Source of the DNA: Prochlorococcus sp. AG-469-F22
GTDB lineage: Bacteria; Cyanobacteriota; Cyanobacteriia; PCC-6307; Cyanobiaceae
Direction: 5' to 3'
DNA length: 38,222 nt
Assembly (NCBI GenBank): GCA_003211655.1
Contig: QCSC01000006.1
Location: 1 to 38,222 of the forward strand
This document shows positions 1 to 11,117 of the stretch, one piece after another; the stretch's first letter is position 1, and every line of letters begins with the position of its first letter. The notes below the pieces were generated by a model. It ran no database searches, was not told the origin of the DNA, and was given only the letters and a program-made list of their open reading frames with translations. Position numbers and translations under genes: made by a program.

Positions 1-1
1 G

Positions 2-676
2 AGTGGCTACGCCTCGAATAATAAATATTCACTATTAGGCGGATTAAGAGCAGCTGCTCAATCTATTAGCTATGAAATACCTCTGGCTTTGTCTGTACTA
101 GCTATTGTTTTAATGACAAATTCCCTCAGTACTGTTGATATTGTTAATCAACAAAGCGGAGCTGGAATATTAAGTTGGAATATATGGAGGCAACCTGTTG
201 GATTCATAATTTTCTGGATATGTGCTCTTGCTGAATGCGAAAGACTACCATTCGACTTGCCAGAAGCTGAGGAAGAATTAGTAGCGGGTTATCAAACTGA
301 ATATGCTGGAATGAAATTTGCTTTATTTTATTTAGGAAGTTACATAAATTTAATCCTATCTGCATTATTAGTATCAATACTTTATTTAGGTGGATGGGGA
401 TTTCCTATTCCTGTTGAGATAATTGCTAAAGTTCTAAATCTTCCAATTGATGCTGCTGTTATTCAAGTTTTCACAGCCTCTATAGGAATCGTAATGACTG
501 TTCTTAAAGCATATCTATTGGTTTTTGTTGCTATATTATTGCGTTGGACAACACCAAGGGTGAGAATAGATCAACTACTAGATTTAGGATGGAAATTCCT
601 TCTACCCATATCTCTTGCTAATCTACTTTTAACAGCAGGACTAAAATTAGCTTTCCCTCAATTTTTTGGTGGTTAA
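2..676 (+). CDS. ndhA: NAD(P)H-quinone oxidoreductase subunit 1 (NdhA), 5' truncated by window start
   Basis: Frame is open from base 2 ([35 protein letters not shown]...); NdhA/NuoH motifs '[28 protein letters not shown]'; followed by ndhI-G-E. Confidence 0.97.
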   Translation, partial: SGYASNNKYSLLGGLRAAAQSISYEIPLALSVLAIVLMTNSLSTVDIVNQQSGAGILSWNIWRQPVGFIIFWICALAECERLPFDLPEAEEELVAGYQTEYAGMKFALFYLGSYINLILSALLVSILYLGGWGFPIPVEIIAKVLNLPIDAAVIQVFTASIGIVMTVLKAYLLVFVAILLRWTTPRVRIDQLLDLGWKFLLPISLANLLLTAGLKLAFPQFFGG

Positions 677-745
677 TGTTTAAGTACATATACTTAAACA
701 ATAAATAAATCCACTAGAATAAAAAAACAAAGCAAATTCTTTAAA

Positions 746-1372
746 ATGAAAGATTTTCTTCCAAAAGTAAATAGTTATATTAAAGAAGCCTTCAGCGCTG
801 GGAAATATTTATTTGATGGATTTACTGTAACTTTTGATCATCTCCGAAGAAGACCAGTTACTGTTCAATACCCTTATGAAAAGTTAATTCCCTCTGAAAG
901 ATATAGAGGAAGAATCCATTATGAATTTGATAAATGCATAGCCTGTGAAGTATGCGTTCGCGTTTGTCCGATAAATCTACCAGTAGTGGATTGGGTTATG
1001 AATAAAGAAACTAAGAAAAAGGAACTTAGAAATTACTCTATAGACTTTGGAGTTTGTATTTTTTGCGGTAATTGTGTTGAATATTGTCCTACAAATTGCT
1101 TATCTATGACTGAAGAATATGAATTAGCTACATTCGATAGACATAATTTAAATTTTGACAATATAGCATTAGGTAGACTTCCTACAAATGTTACTACTGA
1201 TCCATCTGTAAAACCCCTTAGGGAACTTGCATATTTACCCAAAGGAGTTATGGATCCTCATGAAGTTCCTCCTTCTGATGTTCGAGTTGGTAAACTACCT
1301 GAAGAAGTTTATGATTGGATGAAGCCAGAAGTTAATGATAATCGTGATCCTGCTATCACACCAAAAAACTAA
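746..1372 (+). CDS. ndhI: NAD(P)H-quinone oxidoreductase subunit I, 2x[4Fe-4S]
   Basis: Two ferredoxin motifs [12 protein letters not shown] and [12 protein letters not shown]; ndh cluster context. Confidence 0.97.
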   Translation: MKDFLPKVNSYIKEAFSAGKYLFDGFTVTFDHLRRRPVTVQYPYEKLIPSERYRGRIHYEFDKCIACEVCVRVCPINLPVVDWVMNKETKKKELRNYSIDFGVCIFCGNCVEYCPTNCLSMTEEYELATFDRHNLNFDNIALGRLPTNVTTDPSVKPLRELAYLPKGVMDPHEVPPSDVRVGKLPEEVYDWMKPEVNDNRDPAITPKN

Positions 1373-1385
1373 TTTAAAATAATAC

Positions 1386-1985
1386 ATGTCTATAGCAGTC
1401 ACAACCCAAATAATTTGTTTTTCAGTATTATCTTTAGTTGTAATAGTTGGAGCTCTAGGAGTAATCCTTCTTGAGAATATTGTTTACTCTGCATTTTTGC
1501 TTGGTGGAGTCTTCATGAGTGTTGCAGGCTTATATTTGCTCTTGAACGCGAGTTTTGTTGCAGCAGCACAAGTATTAGTTTATGTGGGAGCAGTTAATGT
1601 CCTGATCATTTTTGCCATAATGTTAGTTAATAAAAAAGAAGATTTGAAGCCTATCGATAACCTTAAGTCAAGAAGAATTATATCAACATCAATTTGTTTA
1701 ACTCTTCTCAGTCTCTTAATTAGAGTTGACTTATCTAATGTATGGGGTTTAGCAGATCCTAATAAGTCTATAGGTGAGGAATCTACAATAAGAATTGGAG
1801 AACACTTATTTAGTGATTATTTACTCCCATTTGAAGTGGCATCCGTACTACTTCTAATGGCTATGATTGGAGCTATAGTTTTAGCGAGAAGAGATGTTAT
1901 GAATGAAGATATTTCAACGGGATTACCAGTTGATCAAGAGTTGATTGAAAAATCAAGTGAACCATTGCTAATGAAAAAAAATTAA
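1386..1985 (+). CDS. ndhG: NAD(P)H-quinone oxidoreductase subunit 6 (NdhG)
   Basis: NuoJ-like membrane protein, 'AAQVLVYVGAVNVLIIFAIML'; position between ndhI and ndhE. Confidence 0.95.
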   Translation: MSIAVTTQIICFSVLSLVVIVGALGVILLENIVYSAFLLGGVFMSVAGLYLLLNASFVAAAQVLVYVGAVNVLIIFAIMLVNKKEDLKPIDNLKSRRIISTSICLTLLSLLIRVDLSNVWGLADPNKSIGEESTIRIGEHLFSDYLLPFEVASVLLLMAMIGAIVLARRDVMNEDISTGLPVDQELIEKSSEPLLMKKN

Positions 1986-1986
1986 T

Positions 1987-2307
1987 ATGAATATAGAGAC
2001 AATTCCACTTCAAGCCTTTTTAATAGTTTCCTCAATATTATTTTGTATAGGTATTTGGGGATTATTAAATAGTAGAAATGCAGTAAGAGTTTTGATGAGC
2101 ATAGAATTAATGTTGAACGCAGTTAATATTAATTTGATGGCATTTTCTTCTTATATAGACAATAACCTTATTCAGGGGCAGGTTTTTACAATTTTTGTTA
2201 TCACAGTTGCCGCAGCAGAAGCAGCTGTAGGTTTAGCTATTTTATTATCTCTTTATAGAAATAGAGTTACTGTGGATATGGAAAGTTTTAATTTATTAAA
2301 GTGGTAA
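1987..2307 (+). CDS. ndhE: NAD(P)H-quinone oxidoreductase subunit 4L (NdhE)
   Basis: NuoK-like '[15 protein letters not shown]...[11 protein letters not shown]'. Confidence 0.95.
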   Translation: MNIETIPLQAFLIVSSILFCIGIWGLLNSRNAVRVLMSIELMLNAVNINLMAFSSYIDNNLIQGQVFTIFVITVAAAEAAVGLAILLSLYRNRVTVDMESFNLLKW

Positions 2308-2317
2308 AAAGCTTCTA

Positions 2318-3232
2318 GTGAAACTTTCATTGGTGCTTATTATTTATCGTTCTAACAGCACTGATGCTCAAGAATCATCTATATTTTGTGAAAATTCTCT
2401 CAAAAATAGAAATATTAAGTCACACAGGATAGAAAGTGATTTTGATAAAAATCAATTAGAAAGCTATTTTTCTAATCTTGATTCACTCCCTGAGTTAGTA
2501 ATTGTTCTTGGTGGAGATGGAACTGTACTTAAATCTGCCAATGCATTGGTTAATTATGATATTCCTTTACTTAGTTTTAATATTGGAGGTAATTTAGGAT
2601 TTTTAACCCAAGAAAAAGATTTTTTATTTGACCAATCTTTTATTGAAATTTTAGAAAAAGAAGAGTTCATAATTGATTTTAGAAATAGAATACATTGCGA
2701 TGTATATAGTGATAAAAAGTATACAGAAAGAAAACTAATAAAAAGTTATGATGCTTTAAATGATTTTTATTTTAAATCTGTTGAAGAAGATATTTCCCCT
2801 ACCAATCAAATTCAAATCAAAATAGATAATGAAATAGTAAACGAATATAAAGGTGATGGTTTAATTATTTCTTCATCAACTGGTTCCACCGCTTACTCTA
2901 TGGCAGCAGGTGGTCCAATAGTACACCCCTCAATAAATGCATTTGTTATAAATCCAATATGTCCAATGAGTTTAGCCAGCCGCCCAATTATTATTCCTGA
3001 TACAAGTAAAGTAATCATTAGAGCCGTTCAAAATAATAAAAGAGAAATAAAACTATGGAAAGATGGATCAAAATGTATGACTATAAAAGAAAGTGATTAT
3101 TGTGAAATTAATAAAGTAGTAAAGCCCTGCAAGATGATTAAATTTGATAAAAGCATTTCCTACTATATTACATTAATTAAAAAGCTTGATTGGAAAGGAG
3201 ATTTATCATTAAAAAATAATCAAAGTAATTAG
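2318..3232 (+). CDS. nadK: NAD kinase
   Basis: GGDGT motif ([14 protein letters not shown]), [30 protein letters not shown] start. Confidence 0.93.
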   Translation: MKLSLVLIIYRSNSTDAQESSIFCENSLKNRNIKSHRIESDFDKNQLESYFSNLDSLPELVIVLGGDGTVLKSANALVNYDIPLLSFNIGGNLGFLTQEKDFLFDQSFIEILEKEEFIIDFRNRIHCDVYSDKKYTERKLIKSYDALNDFYFKSVEEDISPTNQIQIKIDNEIVNEYKGDGLIISSSTGSTAYSMAAGGPIVHPSINAFVINPICPMSLASRPIIIPDTSKVIIRAVQNNKREIKLWKDGSKCMTIKESDYCEINKVVKPCKMIKFDKSISYYITLIKKLDWKGDLSLKNNQSN

Positions 3233-3724
3233 ATGGCATTAGAAATAGAAAGAAGATTTCTTATAAAAAACGATTCCTGGCAAGAATTTATTACCAATAA
3301 AACTTCCATAGAGCAAGGCTACCTTTCCTACAATTTAGAAGATTGGATCATAAGAATTAGATTTAACGGCAAGACCTTTAAAATTGCATTTAAAAAACAT
3401 ATAAAGAATTTTACTAATTATGAATATGAATTCTCAATTCCAAATAGTGAAGGCGAAACAATCATGGAAACTTTGACAAATAAAATTAAAAAAGAAAGAT
3501 TCTATTTAGAATTTGATAACAAAAATTGGATTGTAGATTGTTTTAAAGACAAAAACTTTCCATTACAAATTGCTGAAATTGAACTTAATTCAGAAAAAGA
3601 AGAATTTTTTCTCCCGCCTTTTGTATCAAGAGAAATTACAGGTCTCAAAATTTTTACTAATCTTAGTCTTGCAAAACGTCCCTTTTCAAAATGGGAAAAC
3701 AAAGATTTAAAAAAATTCAAATAA
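3233..3724 (+). CDS. CYTH-domain (triphosphate tunnel) protein
   Basis: N-terminal EIERRFLI signature and alternating charged strands (IIRIRFNGKTFKIAFKKH). Confidence 0.85.
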   Translation: MALEIERRFLIKNDSWQEFITNKTSIEQGYLSYNLEDWIIRIRFNGKTFKIAFKKHIKNFTNYEYEFSIPNSEGETIMETLTNKIKKERFYLEFDNKNWIVDCFKDKNFPLQIAEIELNSEKEEFFLPPFVSREITGLKIFTNLSLAKRPFSKWENKDLKKFK

Positions 3725-3794
3725 AAATAGTCAAAAACCCACTGTTTCTTTATATTTTCTTTATATTTGAAATATCTCTTTATTATTTATTGAT

Positions 3795-3980
3795 ATGTAT
3801 GGTCTTTATGACAAAGATGGGGTATTAAGATTTATTAATTCTGATAGAGAAGCTTGTCTTGATTATGCAAAACTTTTTGAATTGAATTCAGCACATTGTT
3901 ATTTAATGAATTTAATAGCCAGCATGGATAACGAAAATAATATTAATGTTGATCTGAATCAGGCAGAGAACAACAATTAA
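3795..3980 (+). CDS. small hypothetical protein
   Basis: 61-aa ORF in a gap between called genes; 3' end overlaps the convergent LuxR gene by 38 nt. Confidence 0.5.
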   Translation: MYGLYDKDGVLRFINSDREACLDYAKLFELNSAHCYLMNLIASMDNENNINVDLNQAENNN

Positions 3981-4221
3981 ATCCATCTCTACAGATTTTC
4001 CCGTGATCCATTGCCCAGTTTAATAGTGCTACTCTATTTTTGGAACCTGTTTTGGTAAACATATTACTCACATGATTATCAACAGTTCTTTTACTAATAG
4101 TAAGCTTTACCGCAATTTCTTGATTTGTAAGCCCATCAGCTACTAAATCTATGATTTCCATCTCTCTAGATGAGAGACCCATCATATCAATGTCGTTTAC
4201 ACCTTCTTCAACCATTTGCAT
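3943..4221 (-). CDS. pedR: small LuxR-type HTH regulator, PedR-like
   Basis: Stand-alone GerE/LuxR HTH (LSSREMEIIDLVADGLTNQEIAVKLTISKRTVDNHVSNMFTKTGSKNRVALLNWA); size and C-terminal Cys pair resemble cyanobacterial PedR. Confidence 0.7.
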   Translation of the reverse strand: MQMVEEGVNDIDMMGLSSREMEIIDLVADGLTNQEIAVKLTISKRTVDNHVSNMFTKTGSKNRVALLNWAMDHGKICRDGFNCCSLPDSDQH

Positions 4222-4298
4222 TTAAACAGTTCCTTTTATATATTAATTGAGTTTAGCAGTAACAGTAAACTTCTTAACCAAGTAAGGAAAAAAAGCAA

Positions 4299-5189
4299 TT
4301 GAAATCAAAACTTCAGCAAACTTTAGAAAAAAATTCAAAAGTAATTACAGCAGAATTAATGCCGCCAAGAGGAGGAGACCCCATAAGATCTCTTAAAATA
4401 GCACAACTTCTCAAAAATAAGGTGCATGCTGTTAATGTTACAGACGGCAGTAGAGCAATAATGAGGATGTGCAGTTTAGCAATGTCTAAGCTACTACTGG
4501 AAAATGGGATAGAACCTATAATGCAAATCTCATGCAGAGATCGTAATAAAATCGCTTTACAATCAGATATTCTTGGAGCAAATGCCTTAGGTATTAAAAA
4601 TATTTTATGCATTACAGGAGATTCTGTCAAAGCTGGTGATCAGCAAGAAACAAAAGCAGTTCATGAATTTGAGGCAGTGCGATTATTAAAACAAATTCAA
4701 TCATTCAATCAAGGAATTGATCCTACTTTTGAACAACTTCCAGACAAAAGCACTAAGATCTTTTCTGGTGCTGCAGTAGATCCAAGTTGTCGAAATCAAA
4801 GAAGTTTAAAAAGTAGAACAACAAAAAAAAAGGAGGCTGGAGCAAATTTCTTACAAACTCAAATAGTTATGGATAGAAAATGTTTAGCAGACTTTTGTAA
4901 CGAAATCAGCAATCCACTGGAGATACCAGTAATTGCAGGAGTATTTCTTTTAAAGTCATATAAAAATGCTCTTTTCATAAATAAATTTGTACCTGGAGCG
5001 AATATTCCTGAAAATGTTTTAAATCGTCTCAAAGATGCAAAAAATCCACTTCAAGAAGGAATATTAATTGCTTCAGAGCAAGCTAAAGATTTTATTAATA
5101 TTGCAGATGGAATTCATCTTATGGCAGTCAAATCAGAACATCTTATCCCAGAGATACTTGAAAAAGCTGGACTCAATCTGGAATGTTAA
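4299..5189 (+). CDS. metF: methylenetetrahydrofolate reductase
   Basis: ITAELMPPRGGDP..., VNVTDGSRA, ILCITGDS; TTG start. Confidence 0.88.
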   Translation: MKSKLQQTLEKNSKVITAELMPPRGGDPIRSLKIAQLLKNKVHAVNVTDGSRAIMRMCSLAMSKLLLENGIEPIMQISCRDRNKIALQSDILGANALGIKNILCITGDSVKAGDQQETKAVHEFEAVRLLKQIQSFNQGIDPTFEQLPDKSTKIFSGAAVDPSCRNQRSLKSRTTKKKEAGANFLQTQIVMDRKCLADFCNEISNPLEIPVIAGVFLLKSYKNALFINKFVPGANIPENVLNRLKDAKNPLQEGILIASEQAKDFINIADGIHLMAVKSEHLIPEILEKAGLNLEC

Positions 5190-6351
5190 TTAAATCAGTT
5201 CCTAGTAATTCTGCCATAGCTTTTTGTTGAGGAGATGGTTCTGTTAAATCTAATCTTCTTGAGTCTGTTATTAACCAATCCAAAGAAGCATCTTTCAAAT
5301 CAAAATGGTCTCCATTTTTTCCAACACAATATCTACCAAATACTAATTTATCGACAAGTTGCACTCCTTTCCCAATTTTTGAATAATCAAAGATTATGGA
5401 GTTATCTATAGTTGCACCCTCGCAAATGCAACAACTTGGTCCAATCATAGAGGGGCCAATAATAGTTGCACCATCTTCTATTCTTGTCATCCCTCCAATA
5501 TAAACGGGTCCTTTTATACTAACTTTATCCCAATTTGCAGCAACATTAAGACCCGTAAAGACTCCAGGCTTAATTTCTTTTCCAGGAATTTCAACTTGCC
5601 TTACTTTACCTAATAAAACATTTCTAATAGCACTCCAGTAATCAGGAACTTTTCCAATATCTACCCACTCAAAATCCATCGGTAAAGCAAAAAATGGCAA
5701 ATCCATTTCAACAAGTTTAGGAAATAGATCAGCTCCTATATCAAATTTTTCTCCTGATGGAATATAGTTAAAAATCTCAGGCTCAAAAAGATAAATACCA
5801 GTATTAATTGAATCACTCAAAGCATCTTCAACATCCGGTTTTTCTTGAAAAGCTTTAATTCGCCCATTTTCATCAGATACTACAACTCCATAACTAGATA
5901 CCTGATCTCTAGTTACCTTTTTTGTTATTAGGCTAGCTATCGCCCCTTTTTTCTTATGATTTTTAACGGCTTCAGTCAAATCTAAATCAACTAAGGCGTC
6001 CCCGCACAATACAACAAAAGTTTCATCAAAAAAGTTTTGAAAATCTTGAATTTTTTTTAATCCTCCGGCCGAACCTAAAGCATCACCAATCATTTCTCCA
6101 TCTTCAATTCTTCCTTCAAAGCTGTAGGCTATCTCAACACCAAATCTTTGCCCGTCTCTAAAATAGTTTTCAATTTCCTCTGCAAGATGAGAAACGTTTA
6201 CCATTATTTCTTTAAAACCATGTTCTTTTAAAAGTTCCAAAAGAAATTCCATCACTGGTTTTTGCAAAATAGGAATCATTGGCTTAGGAATAATATGCGT
6301 TATTGGCTGAACGCGAGTTCCTTTACCTGCTGCAAGTATCATTGCCTTCAT
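5173..6351 (-). CDS. NDP-sugar pyrophosphorylase / mannose-1-phosphate guanylyltransferase-like
   Basis: MKAMILAAGKGTRVQPITHIIPKPMIPILQKPVMEF nucleotidyltransferase signature; C-terminal left-handed beta-helix-like repeats. Confidence 0.9.
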   Translation of the reverse strand: MKAMILAAGKGTRVQPITHIIPKPMIPILQKPVMEFLLELLKEHGFKEIMVNVSHLAEEIENYFRDGQRFGVEIAYSFEGRIEDGEMIGDALGSAGGLKKIQDFQNFFDETFVVLCGDALVDLDLTEAVKNHKKKGAIASLITKKVTRDQVSSYGVVVSDENGRIKAFQEKPDVEDALSDSINTGIYLFEPEIFNYIPSGEKFDIGADLFPKLVEMDLPFFALPMDFEWVDIGKVPDYWSAIRNVLLGKVRQVEIPGKEIKPGVFTGLNVAANWDKVSIKGPVYIGGMTRIEDGATIIGPSMIGPSCCICEGATIDNSIIFDYSKIGKGVQLVDKLVFGRYCVGKNGDHFDLKDASLDWLITDSRRLDLTEPSPQQKAMAELLGTDLINIPD

Positions 6352-6402
6352 CAGCTCTATATACCTCTTTTTAAAGGATTATACTTTATTACTCTTTTAC
6401 TA

Positions 6403-7275
6403 CTAAGCAGCAGTCGAAGAAGTTTCTGAAACCTCAAGATTTTCAATAGGTAATTGAGCTAATTCTCCTTCTGGAATAATCCTTTTAATTTGAATTGGCC
6501 CATAGAGGGAATATTGTTGTTTTAATTCAATTTTATTTTCAGATGATAAAAATAACAAAGCCCAAAATACACCCAGTCTGTCTTTATCTAAATCACTTTT
6601 TACTACTGTCTGCCATTTGTTAACTAAATATTCAAAATCAGTCCATTGTAATGCCTTTTCCCATCCATCAAGAAACTTGCCAAGTGCTTTAGTTGTTTCA
6701 GGAAGCTTTTCACGATGTGCTAAAGATTGAACTTTAGAGATCAAAACCTTATCAGAATATTTTTTATTTCTTTTCCTTTTCATAAGCAAAAGATCCTGCG
6801 TTTCAATTATTTCTGCAATAGATTCCAATTGACTAACAAGTTCTCCTAATGTAGATGTACGTTTAATAACGGGTTGAGCTACAGATCTTCTTCTAAGATA
6901 TTTTTCAGGATATTTTGGTATTTCAAATCCTTGATTGATCCATTCTTGATTATCCATCCCAATTTCTTCTTCATAACCTAATGTTTCTTCTTGAAATACA
7001 TCAGATTCTAAAACTTGAGCTTTTAAATTAACTAATACAGAGGCGGCAAAAAATGCTTCACTTGTCTCAGATAAGTCTTTTTGATATGAAGTTTGATTAT
7101 TGGATGAATATTGCAAATTATGATTAAACTGCTCTAAAAAACTATCGATAACACTTATAACATCAATATCCCATGGATCAAGATCACCCCTTCCAGCTGC
7201 ATCTTGAAGGAATTTTATGAGTAATCTAGGCCCTAGCTGTGACCCATCAATAGATTGAGAATTAGTTACTTTAAT
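6403..7275 (-). CDS. scpA: segregation and condensation protein A (ScpA)-like; 5' boundary uncertain
   Basis: ORF caller starts at a TTG at 7116, but the frame stays open to ~7290 and encodes ScpA-like 'GPRLLIKFLQDAAGRGDLDPWDIDVISVIDSFLEQF'; no ATG/GTG/TTG in that extension. Confidence 0.75.
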   Translation of the reverse strand: MKVTNSQSIDGSQLGPRLLIKFLQDAAGRGDLDPWDIDVISVIDSFLEQFNHNLQYSSNNQTSYQKDLSETSEAFFAASVLVNLKAQVLESDVFQEETLGYEEEIGMDNQEWINQGFEIPKYPEKYLRRRSVAQPVIKRTSTLGELVSQLESIAEIIETQDLLLMKRKRNKKYSDKVLISKVQSLAHREKLPETTKALGKFLDGWEKALQWTDFEYLVNKWQTVVKSDLDKDRLGVFWALLFLSSENKIELKQQYSLYGPIQIKRIIPEGELAQLPIENLEVSETSSTAA

Positions 7276-7346
7276 TAAATATAATCTTTTTCAAGATATC
7301 TTTATATCAATTGTTATGCCAAAAAATAATAAACATATTAAGAAAA

Positions 7347-8987
7347 TTATATAGTTGGTGCTTTTAATATTTGATTTGATTTATTTCCCGCAAAAACATT
7401 TGTCTTTGGTGTGTTTTTAACAGCATTTAAATCTCTGTCAACCAAGTTATTTATCGTAGCCAAATAACTTTCTGTAACTAATCTTGGATATAAACCTATC
7501 CCGATTATTGGTAAGAGTAAACAGGCTATAATGTATATCTCTCTAGGCTCTGCATCAATTAAATTCTTATCTTCAGTTAACTTTGGATTTTCTTTACCAA
7601 AGAAAATCTCTCGTAACATTGACAGTAAATAAATTGGAGTAAGTATCACCCCTATTGCAGCTAAAGATGCCATTATCACCCTAAAAGGCAAAGTATAAAC
7701 TTCATCCGTAACAAATCCAGTAAATACCATTAACTCAGAAACAAATCCACTCATACCTGGTAAGGCAAGAGAAGCAAGAGAGCAGGCAGTCCATAATGCA
7801 AACATAATACGCATTTTTTGTCCTACTCCACCCATTTCATCTAGTTTTAGAGTCTTTGTTCTGTCATAAGTTGCTCCAACAAGAAAAAATAAACTTGCTC
7901 CAATTAGTCCATGACTAACCATTTGCAACATCGCTCCACTTGTCCCAAGACTACTAAAACTTCCTATCCCAATTAAGACAAACCCCATATGACTTATTGA
8001 ACTATAAGCAATTTTCCTTTTAAGATTTCTTTGTGCAAATGATGTTAATGCAGCGTATATTATATTGACTACTCCAAGAACTATTAATAGTGGAGAGAAT
8101 TGAGCATGTGCAATAGGTAATAATTGTGCATTAAATCTTAAAAGAGCATATCCGCCCATCTTCAATAAAATTCCAGCCAACAACATATGAACAGGTGCTG
8201 TAGCCTCTCCATGAGCATCAGGGAGCCAGGTATGCAAAGGGACAATAGGGAGTTTCACACCAAAAGCAATTAACAAACCTATATAACAAAGGATTTGAAA
8301 GTTTTGGCCAAAATCTTGATTAGCCAAATGAGAAAACTCAAAATTTGGAACTTCAGTTCCATAAAAACCCATTGCCAACGCAGCTAAAAGGATAAAGATA
8401 GAACTCCCAGCTGTATAGATAATGAATTTTGTAGCTGCATATTGTCTATTTTTTCCTCCCCAGATAGCTAAAAGTAAATATACTGGCAAAAGTTCCAGTT
8501 CCCAACTTAAAAAGAATAGGAGCATATCTTGAACAGCAAAAACAGCTATTTGTCCTCCATCCATGATAAGTATTAAAAAGAAAAATAATTTTGGCTTAAA
8601 CTTTACAGGCCATGCAGCTAAGACAGCTAGCGCCGTTATAAAACTAGTTAATAATATAAGAGGCATTGACATTCCATCAGCGCCGACTGACCAAGTAAGT
8701 CCTAAATTAGGAAGCCAATTTATACTTTCTTTAAGTTGAACATCTTCATTATTGATATCAAAACCGTTTATGTAAGATCCTACTGTTACTAGAAAAGTAA
8801 TTAAAGCAACACTTAAAGCGAACCATCTTACTTCTTTACCCTCTCCTTTATCGGGGAAAAAAGGTATCAGAAATGCGCATCCAATAGGGAAAAGAATAGA
8901 TACTGAGAGCCAAGGGAAATCAGATATACCTCCACCCAATGTTCCTATTGTATTTAGTGCAAAATGTGTAAAAAAATAGCTGCTCAA
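7347..8987 (-). CDS. ndhD: NAD(P)H-quinone oxidoreductase subunit 4 (NdhD)
   Basis: Proton-translocating quinone oxidoreductase family: '[32 protein letters not shown]'. Confidence 0.95.
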   Translation of the reverse strand: MSSYFFTHFALNTIGTLGGGISDFPWLSVSILFPIGCAFLIPFFPDKGEGKEVRWFALSVALITFLVTVGSYINGFDINNEDVQLKESINWLPNLGLTWSVGADGMSMPLILLTSFITALAVLAAWPVKFKPKLFFFLILIMDGGQIAVFAVQDMLLFFLSWELELLPVYLLLAIWGGKNRQYAATKFIIYTAGSSIFILLAALAMGFYGTEVPNFEFSHLANQDFGQNFQILCYIGLLIAFGVKLPIVPLHTWLPDAHGEATAPVHMLLAGILLKMGGYALLRFNAQLLPIAHAQFSPLLIVLGVVNIIYAALTSFAQRNLKRKIAYSSISHMGFVLIGIGSFSSLGTSGAMLQMVSHGLIGASLFFLVGATYDRTKTLKLDEMGGVGQKMRIMFALWTACSLASLALPGMSGFVSELMVFTGFVTDEVYTLPFRVIMASLAAIGVILTPIYLLSMLREIFFGKENPKLTEDKNLIDAEPREIYIIACLLLPIIGIGLYPRLVTESYLATINNLVDRDLNAVKNTPKTNVFAGNKSNQILKAPTI

Positions 8988-9071
8988 ATGAATAAGAAAA
9001 TGGTCTTAAACAAATTCTAGAAATTATCTAGATTTTTTCATCCCATGGACAGTGAAGACACACATTTGTTA

Positions 9072-11084
9072 TTAAGCTACTTGCGGAGATTGGAAACCAA
9101 ATATTGCTACCAACAAAATTACTCCTCCAAAAACTATCAGAGCATAAAATTGAGCTCTGCCGGTTTCAAAATACTTTAAGCCCTCCCCACTTCCCAATGT
9201 TACAAGTCCAGTAAGATTTACCACTCCATCTACAACTTTGGAATCAACTTCTAAAACTTCTTTTGCTAGTTTTCTACTACCTTTCACAAAAAGTTTTTCA
9301 TTAATATCGTCTAAATACCATTTATTTGATAAGAACTTATTAACAGATGGAAATCTTTGTGCAAATAATATTGATAAGTTTATTTTCTTAACAAAATAAG
9401 CTTGATAAGCAATAGTTATACCAATTGAGGCAATGAAAACAGATGCAATAGCTAGAGGTAAAAATTCTTTTAATTCAAACGACTCTATAGCAATCAATGC
9501 TTCTTCGGGATCTAATAAGTTTGCAAATTTACTATCCCAAGGAAATCCCATAAACCCAATTATTATTGAAGGTACTGCTAAAAAAACCAATGGGAATGTC
9601 ATTGACCAAGGAGACTCATGGAGTGAACCATGTTCTTCTTCATGTTCTTCTTCTATATTGATTTTGGAAGCTAATAAAAGTTCTTTTTGTAATTCCTTAT
9701 CTTCACCTCTAAAATCTCCTTCAAAAGTTAAAAAATAAAGTCTAAACATATAAAAGGCGGTCATTCCAGCTGTTAAAAATCCCACAAACCAAAAAGCTGG
9801 AAATGAGATAAAGGCGTTTCCCAATATTTCATCTTTACTCCAAAATCCAGCTAATGGAGGAATACCACTTATTGCTACGCAACCTATTAAGAAAGTCGTA
9901 GAAGTAAAGGGCATTTTTTTTCTTAAACCTCCCATCAACCTCATATCTTGAGCAAGTACAGGTTGATGACCAACAACTTCTTCCATGGCATGAATTACGG
10001 AGCCAGACCCTAAAAACAACATTGCTTTGAAACAAGCATGTGTTATCAAGTGAAAAATCCCTGCGACGGGAGCACCACAACCCATCGCAAGCATCATATA
10101 CCCGAGCTGAGAAACCGTACTATATGCTAAACCTTTTTTGAGATCCATCTGGGTTAAGGCAATAGATGCACCTAAGAAACATGTAATAGTACCAACTAAA
10201 GCAATAATAAATTGAATTGAGGGGAATAAAGAGTATAGAGGTTGGAGCCTTGCTACTAAGAATATTCCAGCAGCAACCATCGTCGCTGCATGAATCAGAG
10301 CTGAAATAGGGGTTGGTCCTTCCATAGCGTCTGGAAGCCATACATGAAGAGGAAATTGAGCAGATTTTGCCATAGGTCCTAAGAAGACTAAAAAACAAAG
10401 TAATAATGCAGCCCAGACTGGCAATGAATTCTCTGAAACTGACTGTGACACTCCTACTGCAATTTCATTAAAATCAAAGCTTTTTGTAGCCCAAAATAAA
10501 CCCAAAATTCCGAGTAACAAGCCAAAATCTCCAACCCTATTTACGACAAAAGCTTTTTGAGCAGCATTTGCTGCACCATCTCTGTCGTACCAGAAACCAA
10601 CTAGTAAGTATGAACACATTCCTACTAATTCCCAAAAAACGTATATTTCTAATAAGTTTGGGCTAATAATTAATCCCATCATCGAACTGCTGAAAAGTGC
10701 TAGATATGTAAAAAATCTTACGTAACCTTTGTCATGAGCCATATAACCATGAGAGTAAATCATGACTAATAAAGTAATAGTGGTTACCAATGTGAGCATT
10801 ACGCTCCCTAATGGGTCGAGAACGAATCCCATTGGGATTGTGAAATCTCCAGCACTTGCCCAAACAAATAATTTTTCTACTGATTGGTAACCATTGATTT
10901 GCTCAATTAATGTTTTATAACTGATTACAGCAGAAACACCAACGAATGACAAAAGACTGATAGATACAATTTCTCTAGAATTATTGATTTTTTTATTCGC
11001 ACATATTAAACCCAAACCAGAAAACACGGCTCCAATAAGTGGAAAGACAGGAATCAACCAGGCAATTTCTGAAGCTTGAGGCAT
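9072..11084 (-). CDS. ndhF: NAD(P)H-quinone oxidoreductase subunit 5 (NdhF)
   Basis: 'FPLHVWLPDAMEGPTPISALIHAATMVAAGIFLVARL'; length and paired order with ndhD. Confidence 0.95.
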   Translation of the reverse strand: MPQASEIAWLIPVFPLIGAVFSGLGLICANKKINNSREIVSISLLSFVGVSAVISYKTLIEQINGYQSVEKLFVWASAGDFTIPMGFVLDPLGSVMLTLVTTITLLVMIYSHGYMAHDKGYVRFFTYLALFSSSMMGLIISPNLLEIYVFWELVGMCSYLLVGFWYDRDGAANAAQKAFVVNRVGDFGLLLGILGLFWATKSFDFNEIAVGVSQSVSENSLPVWAALLLCFLVFLGPMAKSAQFPLHVWLPDAMEGPTPISALIHAATMVAAGIFLVARLQPLYSLFPSIQFIIALVGTITCFLGASIALTQMDLKKGLAYSTVSQLGYMMLAMGCGAPVAGIFHLITHACFKAMLFLGSGSVIHAMEEVVGHQPVLAQDMRLMGGLRKKMPFTSTTFLIGCVAISGIPPLAGFWSKDEILGNAFISFPAFWFVGFLTAGMTAFYMFRLYFLTFEGDFRGEDKELQKELLLASKINIEEEHEEEHGSLHESPWSMTFPLVFLAVPSIIIGFMGFPWDSKFANLLDPEEALIAIESFELKEFLPLAIASVFIASIGITIAYQAYFVKKINLSILFAQRFPSVNKFLSNKWYLDDINEKLFVKGSRKLAKEVLEVDSKVVDGVVNLTGLVTLGSGEGLKYFETGRAQFYALIVFGGVILLVAIFGFQSPQVA

Positions 11085-11117
11085 ATTTAATAATATTTAT
11101 ACATTAATACTAAACTG

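Noticed and set aside
9433-9738. 101-aa plus-strand ORF inside ndhF
   Set aside because: Antisense shadow of a well-supported core gene. The same applies to the other antisense ORFs in ndhI, metF, pds, crtB, radA, ndhF and the integrase.
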